Origin: Aristolochia californica
Lineage: Eukaryota; Streptophyta; Magnoliopsida; Piperales; Aristolochiaceae
Length of the DNA stretch: 64,000 nucleotides
NCBI GenBank assembly: GCA_029961685.1
Contig: JARWKL010000010.1
Coordinates: forward strand, 12,297,931-12,361,930
Reading direction: 5' to 3'
Part shown: in pieces, positions 9,671-22,372 of the stretch
Position numbering within the stretch: the stretch's first letter is position 1
How the letters are laid out: each line of letters opens with the position of its first letter
Notes under the pieces: model-generated
Told to the model about the DNA's origin: nothing
What the model saw: the letters and a program-made list of their open reading frames with translations, nothing else
The model's database searches: none
Made by a program: the position numbers and the translations under genes

Positions 9671-11700
9671 CATCTTGTTTATTTTAAAACAATTTGACCT
9701 AAAAATCATCTCCATTTCACTAAGGGCATTTTAGTAAATATCTCCTTCTCCACCATAATTCTCCTGAAATTCCATAATTAAATCTATAAAAAATATTTCC
9801 GGAAGAAATAAACCTTAAAAACAATGAAATATAATTCAGGAGAGAAAAATATGCAATATCGACAGTGATTAATGCCAAATTCAATAAATGCTCATTTCAT
9901 TTGAAAACCGATAAATAACCACCTATAACACAATTATAAAGGTTATTCTATTATAATTAACTTAGTTCTCATGTCAGAATATAGCATCTATCACCAAACA
10001 ACCTACTTTTTGCCAATCCTTCAAAATCAGAGATACTTTTCGCAATTATCTCTCTCTGCATTACTGCATTTCCATTTTGGATGTTCAATTTTTTTTAAAT
10101 CCAGTCTTGTCCCACTTTTCTCGTAAACAAAAAGATCACAACAAAATGAATATTTTAGAGTTCATGTATGCAAAAATTTTTGAAAACTATAATAAATGTA
10201 AGTGAAGAAAATTATTTCATGCACTAAAAAATAAACTCCAAAGTTTTGTTATCCATGTTTGGGAAATTCCACATGTACAACCGCTAATAGCTTGGTGGAA
10301 ATTTATAAGAAAGAAATTTCTAATTGATCATCACATGTTTTAAATATGGTGGGTATGCATGCCAAAAACATATTGAAGATGCAAATGACCTGATGAACCA
10401 AAAATTTCAAGAAGTAGAAAAAATTAAGTTCTCAAGTGAACATGTGGTTGGATATTTACCGGAGCCAAATGACCCGCTTTTTGCCTATCCTTCAAAATCA
10501 CATATACTTTTTAGAATTATCTATCTCAGCATTTGTGCGTTTACATTTTGAATGTTCTATTTTTTTTCAAATCCAAACTAGTTCGACATTTCTCGCATAC
10601 AAAACGATCAAAACAAAATGAAAATTTTAGAGTTCAAGTATGCAAAAAAATTCGCAACAATAATAAATGTAAGTGAAGAAAATTATTTCACGCACTAAAA
10701 ATGAACTCCAAATTTTTGTAATCCATGTTTGGGAAATCAACTAGTACAACCCTAATAGATTGGTGGAATTTTTTAAGAAAGAGATTTCTAATTGATCCAA
10801 ACATGTTTTAAAAGTGGTGGGTATGCTTGCTAGAAACATGTTGAATATGCAAATGACCTAATGATCCAAAAATTTCCAAGAGAAGAAAAAATTAAATTCT
10901 CAAGTTAACGTGTGGTTGGATATTTACCAGAGCCAAACAACCCACTTTTTTCCTATCCTTCAAAATTAGAGATACTTTTTGGAATTGTCACTCTCAGCAT
11001 TTGTGGGTTTCCATTTTGGATGTTCAATTTTTTTTCAAATCCAAACTTGTCCCACTTTTCTCGAAAAAAAAAACAATCACAACAAAATGAAAATTTTAGA
11101 CTTCATGTATGCAAAAATATTGAAAACTATAATAAATGTAAGTGAACAAAATTATTTCACGTACAAAAAAATGAACTTCAACGTTTTGTTATCCATGTTT
11201 GGAAAATTCCACTAGTACAACCCCTTATAGCTTTGTGGAATTTTATAAGAAAAAGATTTCAAATTGATCCTAACATGTTTTAAATGAGGTAGGTATGCAT
11301 GCCAAAAAAATATTTGAGTTGCAAATGACCTAATGATCCAAAAATTTGAAGAAGTAGAAAAAATTAAGTACTCAAGTTAACGTGTGGTTGGATATTTACT
11401 AGAGGCAAACAACCCACTTTTTTGCCTATCCTTCAAAATCAGAGATACTTTTTGGAATTATCTCTCTCAGCATTTTTGCATTTCCATTTTGGATGATCAT
11501 TTTTTTTTAAAATCCAAACTTCTCCCACTTTTCACTAAACAAAATGATCAAAACAAAATGAAAATTTAAGAGTTCATGTGGGAAAAAAAATTTGAAAACT
11601 ATACTAAATGTTAGTGAAGAAATTTATTTCACACACAAAAAAATTAACTCCAAAGTTTTTTTATCCATGTTTGGGAAATTCCACTAGTACAACTCCTAAT

Positions 11701-12119
11701 AGCTTGGTGGAATTTTATGACAAAGAGATTTCTAATGGAACCTAACTTGTTTTAAATGTGGTGGATATGCATGCCTGAAACATGTTAAAGATGCAATTGT
11801 CCTAATGATCCAAAAATTTCAAGGAAAAGAAAAAATGAAATTCTAAAGTTAACGTGTGGTTGGATATTTACCAGAGCCAAACAACCCACTCTTGCCTATA
11901 CTTCAAAATCACAGATCATTTGTGCATTTCAATTTTGGATGTTCAATTTTTTTTCAAATCCAAACTTGTCCCACTTTTCTCGTAAACAAAACGATCACAA
12001 CAAAATGAAAATTTTAGATATGATAAATGTAAGTGAAGAAAATTATTTCACGTACTAAAAATGGACTCTATAGTTTTTTTTATCCACGATTGGAAAATTC
12101 CACTAGTACAACTCCGAAT
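11701..12119 (+). repeat. Deleted A monomer (419 bp)
   Basis: It lacks the 28-bp segment and also the segment between CACAGAT and CATTTGTGC near 11916, where the usual ACTTTTTGGAATTATCTC stretch is missing. Confidence 0.75.
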
Positions 12120-13499
12120 AGCTTGGTGGAATTTTATAAGAAAGTGATTTCTAACTGATCCTAACATGTTTTAAATGTGGTGGATATGCATGCCAGAAAC
12201 ATGTTGAAGATGCAAATGACCTAATGATCCAAAATTTCAAGAAGAGCAAAAATTACAATTATCAAGTTAACGTGTGGTTGGATATTTACCAGAGCCAAAC
12301 AACCCACTTTTTTCCTATCCTACAAAATCAGAGTAACTTTTCAAAATTATCTCTCTCGGCATTTGTGTATTTTAGTTTTGGTTGTTCAATTTTTTTTCAA
12401 ATCCAAATTTGTCCCTGTTTTCTCGTAAACAAAACGATCACAACAAAATGAAAATTTTAGATATGATAAATGTAAGTGAATAAAATTTTTTTACCCACTA
12501 AAAATGAAAGCCTAAGTTTTCTTATCCATGTTTGGGAAATTTCACTAGTACAACCCCTAATAGCTTGGTGGAATTTTATAAGAAAGAGATTTCTAATTGA
12601 CCCTAACATGTTTTAAATGTGGTGGGTATGCGTGCCAGGAACATATTATAGATTAAAATGACCTAATGATCCAAAAATTTCAAGAACTAGAAAAAATTAA
12701 ATTCTCAAGTTAACGTGTGGTTGGATATTTACCAGAGCCAAAACACCCACTTTTTGCCCATATATCCAAATAGAGATACTTTTTGGAATTATCTCTCTCA
12801 ACATTTGTGCATTTCCATTTTGGATGTTCAATTTTTTTTCAAATCCAACTTGTCCCACTTTTCTCGTAAACAAAACGATCTCGACAAAAAGAAATTTTTA
12901 AAAGTTCATGTATGCAAAAAAAATTGATCACTATAATAAATGTAAGTGAAGAAAATTATTTCACGCACTAAAAATGAACTCCAATGTTTTGTTATCCATG
13001 TTGGGAAATTCCACTAGTACAATCCCTAATAGCTTCATGCAATTTTATAAGAAAGAAATTTCTAATGATTTTGAAATGTTTTAAATGTGGTGGGTATGCA
13101 TGCCCAAAACATGTAGAAGATGGAAATGACCTAACGATCCAAAAATATCAAGGAGTAGAAAAAATTAAATTCTAGAGTAAATGTGTGGGGTGACATTTAC
13201 TAGAGCCAAACAACCTACTTTTTTGCCTATCCTTCAAAATCAGAGATACTTTTCGTAATTATCTCTCTCCATTACTGCATTTCCATTTTGGATGTTCAAA
13301 TTTTTTAAAATCCAAACTACTCCCACTTTTCTCGTAAACAAAACGATCACAACAAAATGAATATTTTACAGTTCATGTATGCAAAAAAATTTGAAAACTA
13401 TAATAAATGTAAGTGAAGAAAATTATTTTACGCACTAAAAAATAAACTTCAAAGTTTTGTTATCCACGTTTGGGAAATTCCACAAGTACAACCGCTAAT

Positions 13500-13928
13500 A
13501 GCTTGGTGGAATTTTATAAAAAAAAGATTTCTAATTGATCCTCACATGTTTTCAATATGGGGGTATGCATGTCAGAAACATATTGAAGATGCAAATGACC
13601 TAATGAACCAAAAATTTCAAGAAGTAGAAAAAATTAAGTTCTCAAGTTACCATGTGGTTGGATTACCAGAGCCAAACAACCCGCTTTTTGCCTATCCTTC
13701 AAAATCACATATACTTTTTAGAATTATCTGTCTCAGCATTTGTGCATTTCCATTTTGGATGTTCATTAACCGATCACAGCAAAATGAAAATTTTAGAGTT
13801 CATGTATGCAAAAAAAAAAATGAAAACTATACTAAATGTAAGTGAAGAAAATTATTTCATGCACTAAAAAATGGACTCCAAAGTTTAGTTATCCATGTTT
13901 GGGAAATTCCACTAGTACAACCCCTAAT
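13500..13928 (+). repeat. Deleted A monomer (429 bp)
   Basis: Around 13766 the sequence passes from GGATGTTCATTAA directly to CCGATCACAGC. The T-tract, the CAAATCCAAACTTGTCCCAC core and the CTCGTAAAC segment are lost. Confidence 0.8.
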
Positions 13929-14382
13929 AGCTTGGAGGAATTTTATAAGAAAGAGATTTCTAATTGATCCTAACATTTTTTAAATGTGGTTGCTATGCAT
14001 GCCAGAAACATGTTGAAGATGCAAATGACCTAATGATCCAAAAATTTCAAGGAGTAGAAAAAAATTAAATTCTCAAGTTAATGTGTGGTTGGATATTTAC
14101 TAGAGCCAAACCACCCACTTTTTGCCTATCCTTCAAAATCGGAGATACTTTTTGGAATTATCGCTCTCAACATTTGTGCATTTCCATTTTGAATGTTCAA
14201 TTTTTTTTCAAATCCAATGTTTTCCCACTTTTCTCGTAAACAAAAAATTTTAGAGTTCATGTATGGAAAAAAAATTGAAAACTATAATAAATGTGAGTTA
14301 AGAAAATTATTTCACGCACAAAAAATGAACTCCAAAGTTTTGTTATCCATGTTTGGGAAATTCCACTAGTACAACCCCTAAT

Positions 14383-17300
14383 AGTTTGGAGGAATTTTAT
14401 AAGAAAGAGATTTCTAATTGATCCAAACATGTTTTAAATGTGGTGGGTATGCATGCCAGAAACATGTTGAAGATGCATATGCCCTAATGATCCATAAATT
14501 TCAAAGAGTAGAAAAAATTAAATTCTCAAGCTAACGTGTGGTTGGATATTTACGAGAGCCAAAAAACTCTCTTTTTGCCTATCCTTCAAAATTAGAGATA
14601 CTTTTTGGAATTATCTCTCTTAGCATTTGTGCATTTCCATTTTGAATGTTTAATTTTTTTTCAAATCCTAACCTGTCCCACTTTTCTCGTAAACAAAACG
14701 ATCTCAACAAAATGAAAATTTTAGAGTTCATGTATGCAAAAAAGTATGAAAACTATAATAAATGTAAGTGAAGAAAATTCTTTCACACACTAAAAATTGA
14801 ACTCCAAAGTTTTGTTATCTATGTTTGGGAAATTCCATTAATACAACTCCTAATAGCTTGGTGGAATTTTATAAGAAAGAGATTTCTAATTGACCCTAAC
14901 ATGTTTTAAATCTTGTGGGTATGCATGCACGAAACATGTTGAAGATGCAAATGACCTAATGATCCAAAAATTTCAAGGAGTAGAAAAAATTAAATTCTCA
15001 AGTTAACTTGTGGTTGGATATTTACCAGAGCCAAACAACCCACTTTTTGCCTATCTTTCGAAATCAGAGATACTTTTTGGAATTATCTCTCTCAGCATTT
15101 GTACGTTTCTATATTAGATGTTCAATTTTTTTTCAAATCCAAACTTGTCCCACTTTTCTCGTAAACAAAATGGTCGCAACAAAATGAAAATTTTAGAGTT
15201 CACGTTCGCAAAAAAATTTGAAAACTGTAATTAATGTATGTGAAGAAAATTATTTCACGCACTAAAAAATGAACTCCAAAGTTTTGTTATCCATGTTTGG
15301 GAAATTCCACTACTACAACCCCTAATAACTTGGTGGAATTTTATAACAAAAAGATTTCAAATTGAACCTAACATGTTTTAAATGTGGCGGGTAGGCATGC
15401 TAGAAACATGTTGCACATGCAAATGACCTAATGATAAAAAAATTTGAAGGAGTAGAAAAAATTAAATTCTCAAGTTATCGTGTGGTTGGATATTCACCTG
15501 AGCCAAACAACCATCTTTTTGCCTATCCTTCAAAATCAGAGATACTTTTTGGAATCATCGCTCTCAGCATTTGTGCGTTTCCATTTTGAATGCTAAATTT
15601 TTTTCAAATCCAAACTTGTGCCACTTTTCTCGTAAACAAAATGACCTCAACAAAATGAAAATTTTAGAGTTCATGTATGCAAAAAAATAAAAAAACTATA
15701 ATAGATGTAAGAGAAGAAAATTATTTGACGCACTTAAAAATGAACTCCAAAGTTTTGTTATCCATATTCTGGAAATTCCACTTATACAACCTCTAATATT
15801 TTGATGAAATTTTTTAGAAAAGGATTTCTAATTGATCCTAACATGATTTAAATGTGCTGGGTATGCATGCCAGAAACATGTTGAAGATGCAAATGACCTA
15901 ATGATCCAAAAATTTCAAGGAGTAGAAAAAATTAAATTCTCAAGTTAACGTGTGGTTGGATATTTACCAGACCCAAACAACCAACTTTTTACCTATCCTT
16001 CAAAATCAAAGATAGTTTTTGGAATTATCTCTCTCAGCATTTGTGCATTTCCATTTTGGATGTTCAATTTTTTTCAAATCCAAACTTGTTCCACTTTTCT
16101 TATAAACAAAATGATCGCAACAAAATGAAAATTCTAGAGTTCTTGTTCAAAAAAAAATTGAAAACTATAATTAATGTACGTGAAGAAAATTATTTTGATG
16201 CACTAAAAAATGAACTCAAAAGTTTTGTTATCCATGTTTGGGAAATTCCACTATTCCAACCCGTAATAGCTTGGTTGAATTTTAAAAGAAAGAGATTTCT
16301 AATTGATCCTAACTTATTTTAAATGTGGCGGGTATGTATGCTAAAAACTTGTTGAACATGCAAATATCCAAATGTTCAAAGAATTTGAAGGAGTAAAAAA
16401 ATAAAATTCTCAAGTTAACGTGTGGTTGGATATTTTCCAGAGCCAAACAACCATCTTTTTGCCTATCCTTCAAAATCTGAGATACTTTTTGGAATTATCT
16501 CTCTCATCATTTGTGCGTTTCTATTTTGAATGTTCAATTTTTTTTCAAATCGAAACTTGTGCCACTTTTCACATAAACTGAACAATCTCAACAAATTGAA
16601 AATTTTAGAGTTCATGTATGCAAAAAAATATGAAAACTATAATAAATGTAAGTGAAGAAATTATTTCACACACTTAAATAAGAACTCCAAAGTTTTGTTA
16701 TCCATGTTCTAGAAATTCCACTAGTACGACCCCTAATATATTGGTGGAAATTTATAATAAAGATATTTCTAATTGATCCTAACATGTTTTCAATTTGGTG
16801 GGTATGCATGCCAGAAACATGTTGAAGATGCAAATGATCTAATGATCCAAATATTTTGAGGAGTAAAAAAAATTAAGTTCTCAAGTTAATGTGTGGTTGG
16901 ATATTCACCTGAGCCAAATACACTACTTTTTGCCTTTCCAACAAAATGAGAGATACATTTTGGAATTATCTCTCTCAGCATTTTTACTTTTCCATTTTGG
17001 ATGTTCAATTTTTTTCAAATCCAAACTTGTACCACTTATCTCATAAACAAAACGATCACAACAAAATGAAAATTTTAGAGTTCATGTATGCAAAAAAATT
17101 TGGAAACTGTATTAAATGTAAGTGTAAAAAATTATTTCATGCAGTAATAAGTGAACTCCAAAGTTTTGTTATCCATATTTGGGAAATTCCACTAGTACAA
17201 CCCCTAATAGCTTGGTGGAATTTTATAAGAAAGAGATTTCTAATTGATCCTAACATCTTTTAAATGTAGTGGGTATGCAATGCAGAAACATGTTGAAGAT

Positions 17301-19089
17301 GCAAATGACCTAATGATCCAAAAATTTCGAGTTGAAAAAATTAAATTCTCAAGTTAACGTATGGTTGGATATTTACCAGAGCCAAACAACCAACTTTTTA
17401 CCTATCCTTCAAAATCAGAGATACTTTTTGGAATTATCTCTCTCACATTTGTGTGTTTCCATTTTGGATGTTCAATTTTTATTCAAAACCAAACTTGTTC
17501 CACTTTTCTCATAAACAAAATGATCGTAACAAAATGAAAATTCAAGAATTCTATTTCAAAAAAATTTTGAAAACTATAAATAATGTATGTGAAGAAAATT
17601 ATTTCTTGCACTAAAAAATGAACTCCAAAGTTTTGTTATCCATGTTTGGGAAATTCCACTACTCCAACCCATAATAGCTTGGTGGAATTTTATAAGAAAG
17701 AGATTTCTAATAGATCCTAACTTATTTTAAATGTGGCAGGTATGTATGCTAGAAACATGTTGAAAATGCAAATGGCCAAATGATCAAAAAATTTGAAGGA
17801 GTAGAAAAAATTAAATTCTCAAGTTAACGTGTGGTTGGATATTTTCCAGAGCCAAACAACAATCTTTTTGCCTATCCTTCAAAATCTGAGATACTTTTTG
17901 GAATTATCTCTCTCAACTTTTGTGCATTTCCATTTTGATTGTTCAATTTTTTTTAAAATCCAAACTTGTGCCACTTTTCACGTAAACAAAACAATCTCAA
18001 AAAATTGAAAATTTTAGAGTTCATGTATGCAAAAAAATATGAAAACTATAATAAATGTAACTGAAGAAAATTATTTCATGAACTTAAAAATGAACTCCAA
18101 AGTTTTGTTATCCATGTTCTGGATATTCCACTAGTACAACCCCTAATATATTGGTGGAATTTTCTAATAAAGATATTTCTAATTGATCCTAACATATTTT
18201 AATTGTGGTGGGTATGCATGCCAGAAACATGTTGAACATGCAAATGATCTAATGATCCAAAAAATTTTGAGAAGTAAAAAAAATTAAATTCTCAAGCTCA
18301 CGTGTGGCTGGATATTCACCAGAGCCAAACAACCCACTTTTTGCCTTTCCTTCAAAATCAGAGATACTTTCTGAAATTATCTCTCTCATCATTTTTACTT
18401 TTCCATTTTGGATGTTCAATTTTTTTCAAATCCAAACTTGTACCACTTATCTCATAAACAAAACGATCACAACAAAATGAAAATTTTAGAGTTCATGTAT
18501 GCAAAAAATTTTGAAAACTGTACTAAATGTAAGTGTGGAAAATTATTTTACGCACTAATAAGTGAACTCCAAAGTTTTGTTATCCATGTTTCGGAAATTC
18601 CACTAGTACAACCCCTAATAGCTTTGTGAAATCTTATAAGAAAGTGATTTCTAATTGATCCTAACATGTTTTAAATGTGGTGGGTATGCAATGCAGAAAC
18701 ATGTTGAAGATGCAAATGACCTAATGATCCAAAAATTTCAAGGAGTAGAAAAAATTAAATTCTCAAGTTAACCTGTGGTTGGATATTTATAGAGCCAAAC
18801 AACCCACTTTTTGCCAATCCTTCAAAATCAGATAAACTTTTTCGAATTATATTTCTCAGCATTTGTACGTTGCCATTTTGGATGTTCAATTTATTTTCAA
18901 ATCCAAACATTTCCCACTTTTCTCGTAAACAAAACGATCTCAACAAAATGAAAATTTTAGAGTTCATGTATGAAAAAAAATTTGGAAACTATAATAAATG
19001 CAAGTGAAGAAAATTTTTCACGCACTAAAAAATGAACTCCAAAGTTTTGTTATCCATATTTGGGAAATTCCACTTGTACAATCCCTAAA
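14383..19089 (+). repeat. A2 higher-order repeat, copy 1 (expanded, 10 monomers)
   Basis: Monomers at 14383, 14855, 15327, 15798, 16268, 16738, 17209, 17676, 18148 and 18620. In the seven-type alphabet alpha to eta they read alpha, beta, gamma, delta, epsilon, zeta, [eta/delta chimera], epsilon, zeta, eta. Markers: alpha CTCTTTTTGCC with ATTCTTTC; beta GACCCTAAC and GATCGCAAC/GGTCGCAAC-type changes; gamma ATTCACC with CCATC and TGTGCCAC; delta TGTGCTGGG and ATTCTAGAG; epsilon CTCCAACCCGTAATAG (landmark) and GTATGTATGC; zeta AATATATTGGTGG and CTAATAAGTGAACTCC; eta TATGCAATGCAG. The monomer at 17209 starts as eta but its second half is delta-like (CTCATAAAC, TTCTATTTC). Unequal exchange duplicating three monomers explains the layout. 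Confidence 0.75.
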
Positions 19090-22000
19090 AGTTTGGTGGA
19101 ATTTTATAAGAAAGAGATTTCTAATTGATCCTAACATGTTTTAAATGTGGTGGGTATGCATGCTAGAAACATGTTGAAGATGCAAATAACCTAATGATCC
19201 AAAAATTTCAAAGAGTAGAAAAAATTAAAATCTCAAGTTAACGTGTGGTTGGATAATTACCAGAGCCTAAAAACCCTCTTTTTGCATATCCTTCAAATTC
19301 AGAGATACTTTTTGGAATTAACTCTCTTAGCATTTGTGCGTTTCCATTTTCAATGTTAAATTTTTTTTCAAATCCTCACTTGTTCGACTTTTCTCGTAAA
19401 CAAAACGATCTCAGCAAAATGAAAATTTTAGAGTTCATGAATGCAAAAAAATATGAAAACAATAATAAATGTAAGTGAAGAAAATTCTTTCATGCACTAA
19501 AAAATGAACTCCAAAGTTTTGTTATCCATGTTTGGGAAATTCCACTAATACAACCCCTAATAGCTTGGTGAAATTTTATAAGAAAGAGATTTCTAATTGA
19601 CCCTAACATGTTTTAAATGTGGTGGGTATACATGCACAAAACACGTTGAAGATGCAAATGACCTAATGATCCAAAAATTTCAAGGTGTAGAAAAAATTAA
19701 ATTCCCAAGTTAACGTGTGGTAGGATATTTACCAGAGCCAAATAACCCAGTTTTTGCCTATCCTTCAAAATCAGAGATACTTTTTGGAATTATCTCTCTC
19801 AGCATTTGTGCGTTTCCATATTGGATGTTCAATTTTTTTTCAAATCCAAACTTGTCCCACTTTTCTCGTAAACAAAATGATCGCAACAAAAAGAAAATTT
19901 TAGAGATCATGTTCGCAAAAAAATTTGAAAACTATAATTAATGTATGTGAAGAAATTTATTTCATGCACTAAAAAATGAACTCCGAAGTTTTGTTATCCA
20001 TGTTTGGGAAATTCCACTACTAAAACTCCTAATAACTTGGTGGAATTTTATAAGAAAGAGATTTCTAATTGATCCTAACTTGTTTTAAATGTGGCGGGTA
20101 TCCATGCTAGAAACATGTTGAACATGCAAATGACCTAATGATAAAAAAAATTGGAGTAGAAAAAATTAAATTCTCAAGTTAACGTGTGGTTGGATATTCA
20201 CTAGAGCCAAACAACCATCTTTTTGCCTATCCTTCAAAATCAGAGATACATTTTGGAATAATCTCTCTCAGCATTTGTGTGTTTCCATTTTCAATGTTCA
20301 ATTTTTTTTCAAATCCAAACTTGTGCCACTTTTCTCGTAAACAAAACGATCTCAACAAAATGAAAATTTTAGAGTTCATGTATGCAAAAAAATATCAAAA
20401 CTATAATAAATGTAAGTGAAGAAAATTAATTCACTTACTTATAAATGAACTCCAAAGTTTTATTGTCCATGTTCTGGAAATTCCACAAGTACAACCCTTA
20501 ATATCTTGGCGGAATTTTATAAGAAAAGGATTTCTAATTGATCCTAACATGCTTTAAATGTGCTGGGATGCAGGCCAGAAACATGTTCAAGATGAAAATG
20601 ACCTAATTATCCAAAAAGTTGGAGTAGGAAAAAATAAATTCTCAAGTTAACATGTGGTTGGATATTTACAAGAGCCAAACAACCAACTTTTTACCTATCC
20701 CTCAAAATCAGAGATACTTTTTGGAATTATCTCTCTCAGCATTTGTACGTTTCCATTTTGGATGTTCTTTTTTCTTCAAATCCAAACTTGTTCCACTTTT
20801 CTCATAAAAAAAATGATCGCAACAAAATGAAAATTCTAGAGTTCTTGTTCGAAATTTTTTTTGAAAACAATAATTAATGTAAGTGTAGAAAATTATTTCA
20901 TGCACTAAAAAATGAACTCCAAAGTTTTGTTATCCATGTTTGGGAAATTCCACTACTCCAACCCGTAATAGCTTGGTGCAATTTTATAAGAAAGAGATTT
21001 CTAATTAATCCTAACTTATTTTAAATGTGGCTGGTATGTATGCTAGAAACATGTTGAACATGCAAATGACCTAATGATCAAAAAAATTGGAGTAGAAAAA
21101 ATTAAATTCTCAAGTTAACGTGTTGTTGGATATTTTCCAGAGCTAAACAACCATCTTTTTGCCTATCCATCAAAATCAGAGATACTTTTTGGAATTATCT
21201 GTTTCTGCATTTGTGCGGTTCCATTTTGAATGTTCAATATTTTTTTAATTCCAAACTTGTGCGACTTTTCACGTAAACAAAACGATCTCAACAAATTGAA
21301 AATTTAAGAGTTCATGTAGGCAAAAAAATATGAAAACTATAATAAATGTAAGTGAAGAAAATTATTTCACGAACTTAAAAATGAACTCCAAAGTTTTGTT
21401 ATCCATGTTCTGGAAATTCCTCTAGTACAACCCCTAATATATTGGTGGAATTTTATAATAAAGATATTTCTAATTGATCCTAACATGTTTTAAATGAGGT
21501 GGGTATGCATGCCAGAAACATGTTGAAGATGCAAATGATCCAAAATTTTTTACGAGTAAAATAAATTAAATTCTCAAGTTAACATGTCGTTGGATATTCA
21601 CCAGAGCCAAACTACCCACTTTTTGCCTTTCCTACAAAATCAGATATACTTTTTGGAATTATCTCTCTTAGCATTTGTATGTTTCCATTTATGATGTTCA
21701 ATTTTTTTCAAATCCAAACTTGTCCCACTTTTCTCGTAAACTAAACGATCACAACAAAATGAAAATTTTAGAGTTCATGTATGCAAAAAAATTTGAAAAC
21801 TGTATCAAATGTAAGAGTAGAAAATTATATCACTAACTAATAAGTGAACTACAAAGTTTTGTTATCCATGTTATGGAAATTCCACTAGTAGAACCCCTAA
21901 TAGCTTGGTCGAATTTTGTAAGAAAGAGATTTCTAATTGATCCTAACATGTTTTAAAGGTAGTGGGTATGCAATGTAGAAACATGTTGAAGATGCAAATG

Positions 22001-22372
22001 ACCTAATGATCAAAAATTTTCAAGGAGTAGAAAAAATTAAATTCTCAAGTTAACGTGTGGTTAGATATTCACGAGAGCCAAACAACCCACTTTTTGCCAA
22101 TCTTTCAAAATCAGATATACTTTTTCGAATTATCTTTTTCAGCATTTGTGCGTTTCCATTTTGGATGTTCAATTTTTTTTCAAATCCAAACATTTCCCAC
22201 TTTTCTCGTAAACAAAACGATCTCAACAAAATGAAAATTTTAGAGTTCATGTATGCAAAAAATTTTGAAAACTATAATAAATGTAAGTGAAGAAAATTTT
22301 TCACGCACTAAAAAATGAACTCAAATGTTTTGTTATCCATGTTTGGGAAATTCCACTTGTACAACCCCAAAT
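19090..22372 (+). repeat. A2 higher-order repeat, copy 2 (7 monomers, 3283 bp)
   Basis: Monomers at 19090 (alpha), 19562 (beta), 20034 (gamma), 20503 (delta), 20970 (epsilon), 21439 (zeta) and 21902 (eta). This is the cleanest copy of the seven-monomer unit, each type showing the same private variants as in copies 1 and 3. Examples are GACCCTAACATG in beta at about 19600, TGCTGGGATGC in delta at about 20560, AATATATTGGTGG at about 21436, and TATGCAATGTAG in eta at about 21968. Confidence 0.75.

Larger units (their letters stand above)
8317..9993 (-). mobile_element. LTR-retrotransposon fragment: one LTR plus primer-binding site and tRNA tail
   Basis: This is the only non-satellite DNA in the window, 1677 bp, read on the minus strand. 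In that orientation it is LTR (9993 to 8375), a 6-nt spacer (8374-8369), a primer-binding site starting TGGCGCC at 8368, and further tRNA-derived sequence to 8322, then a few junction bases. There is no gag-pol, polypurine tract or second LTR. Ty3/gypsy is the likeliest superfamily, because tRNA-Asp priming is known in plant Athila/Cyclops-type elements; that assignment is inference. Left flank ATTTACCA and right flank CCAAACAACC are satellite. Comparable monomers read ATTTACCAGAGCCAAACAAC, so the insertion replaces just GAG if no target duplication is invoked. An alternative reading is a CCAAAC duplication (8314-8319 and 9994-9999). Confidence 0.85.
8375..9993 (-). mobile_element. Long terminal repeat (single LTR, 1619 bp)
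   Basis: On the minus strand it begins TGATAGATGC (9993 downward) and ends CTACATCA (8382 to 8375), giving TG...CA termini with a 4-bp terminal inverted repeat TGAT/ATCA. A primer-binding site follows 6 nt later, as expected after U5. Base composition changes strongly along it: AT-rich outer ends and a GC-rich middle (about 9040-9670). A stretch near the U5 end (8410-8474, containing CCACAGGGAGG on the plus strand) resembles sequence I associate with plant LTR ends, from memory only. No convincing TATA box or polyadenylation site was fixed. Confidence 0.8.
9994..14382 (+). repeat. Satellite family A (subtype A1), block right of the insertion
   Basis: The array resumes with CCAAACAACC in the interrupted monomer that began at 8144. 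Without the insert that monomer would be about 468 bp, so almost no satellite was lost. Further starts: 10289, 10757, 11229, 11701, 12120, 12562, 13031, 13500 and 13929. Orientation and phase are unchanged across the insert. Monomers at 12562, 13031 and 13500 repeat the ordered variants of 5355-6767. No genes. Confidence 0.93.

Noticed and set aside
9267..9734. 155-codon frame in the GC-rich part of the insertion, with overlapping frames on both strands
   Set aside because: Low-complexity translation inside an LTR. Several frames are open at once on both strands, which reflects GC-rich composition rather than a gene.
8317..9993. Complete LTR retrotransposon or ordinary solo LTR
   Set aside because: No coding domain, polypurine tract or second LTR is present, and sequence beyond the LTR end (spacer, primer-binding site, tRNA) excludes a plain solo LTR.
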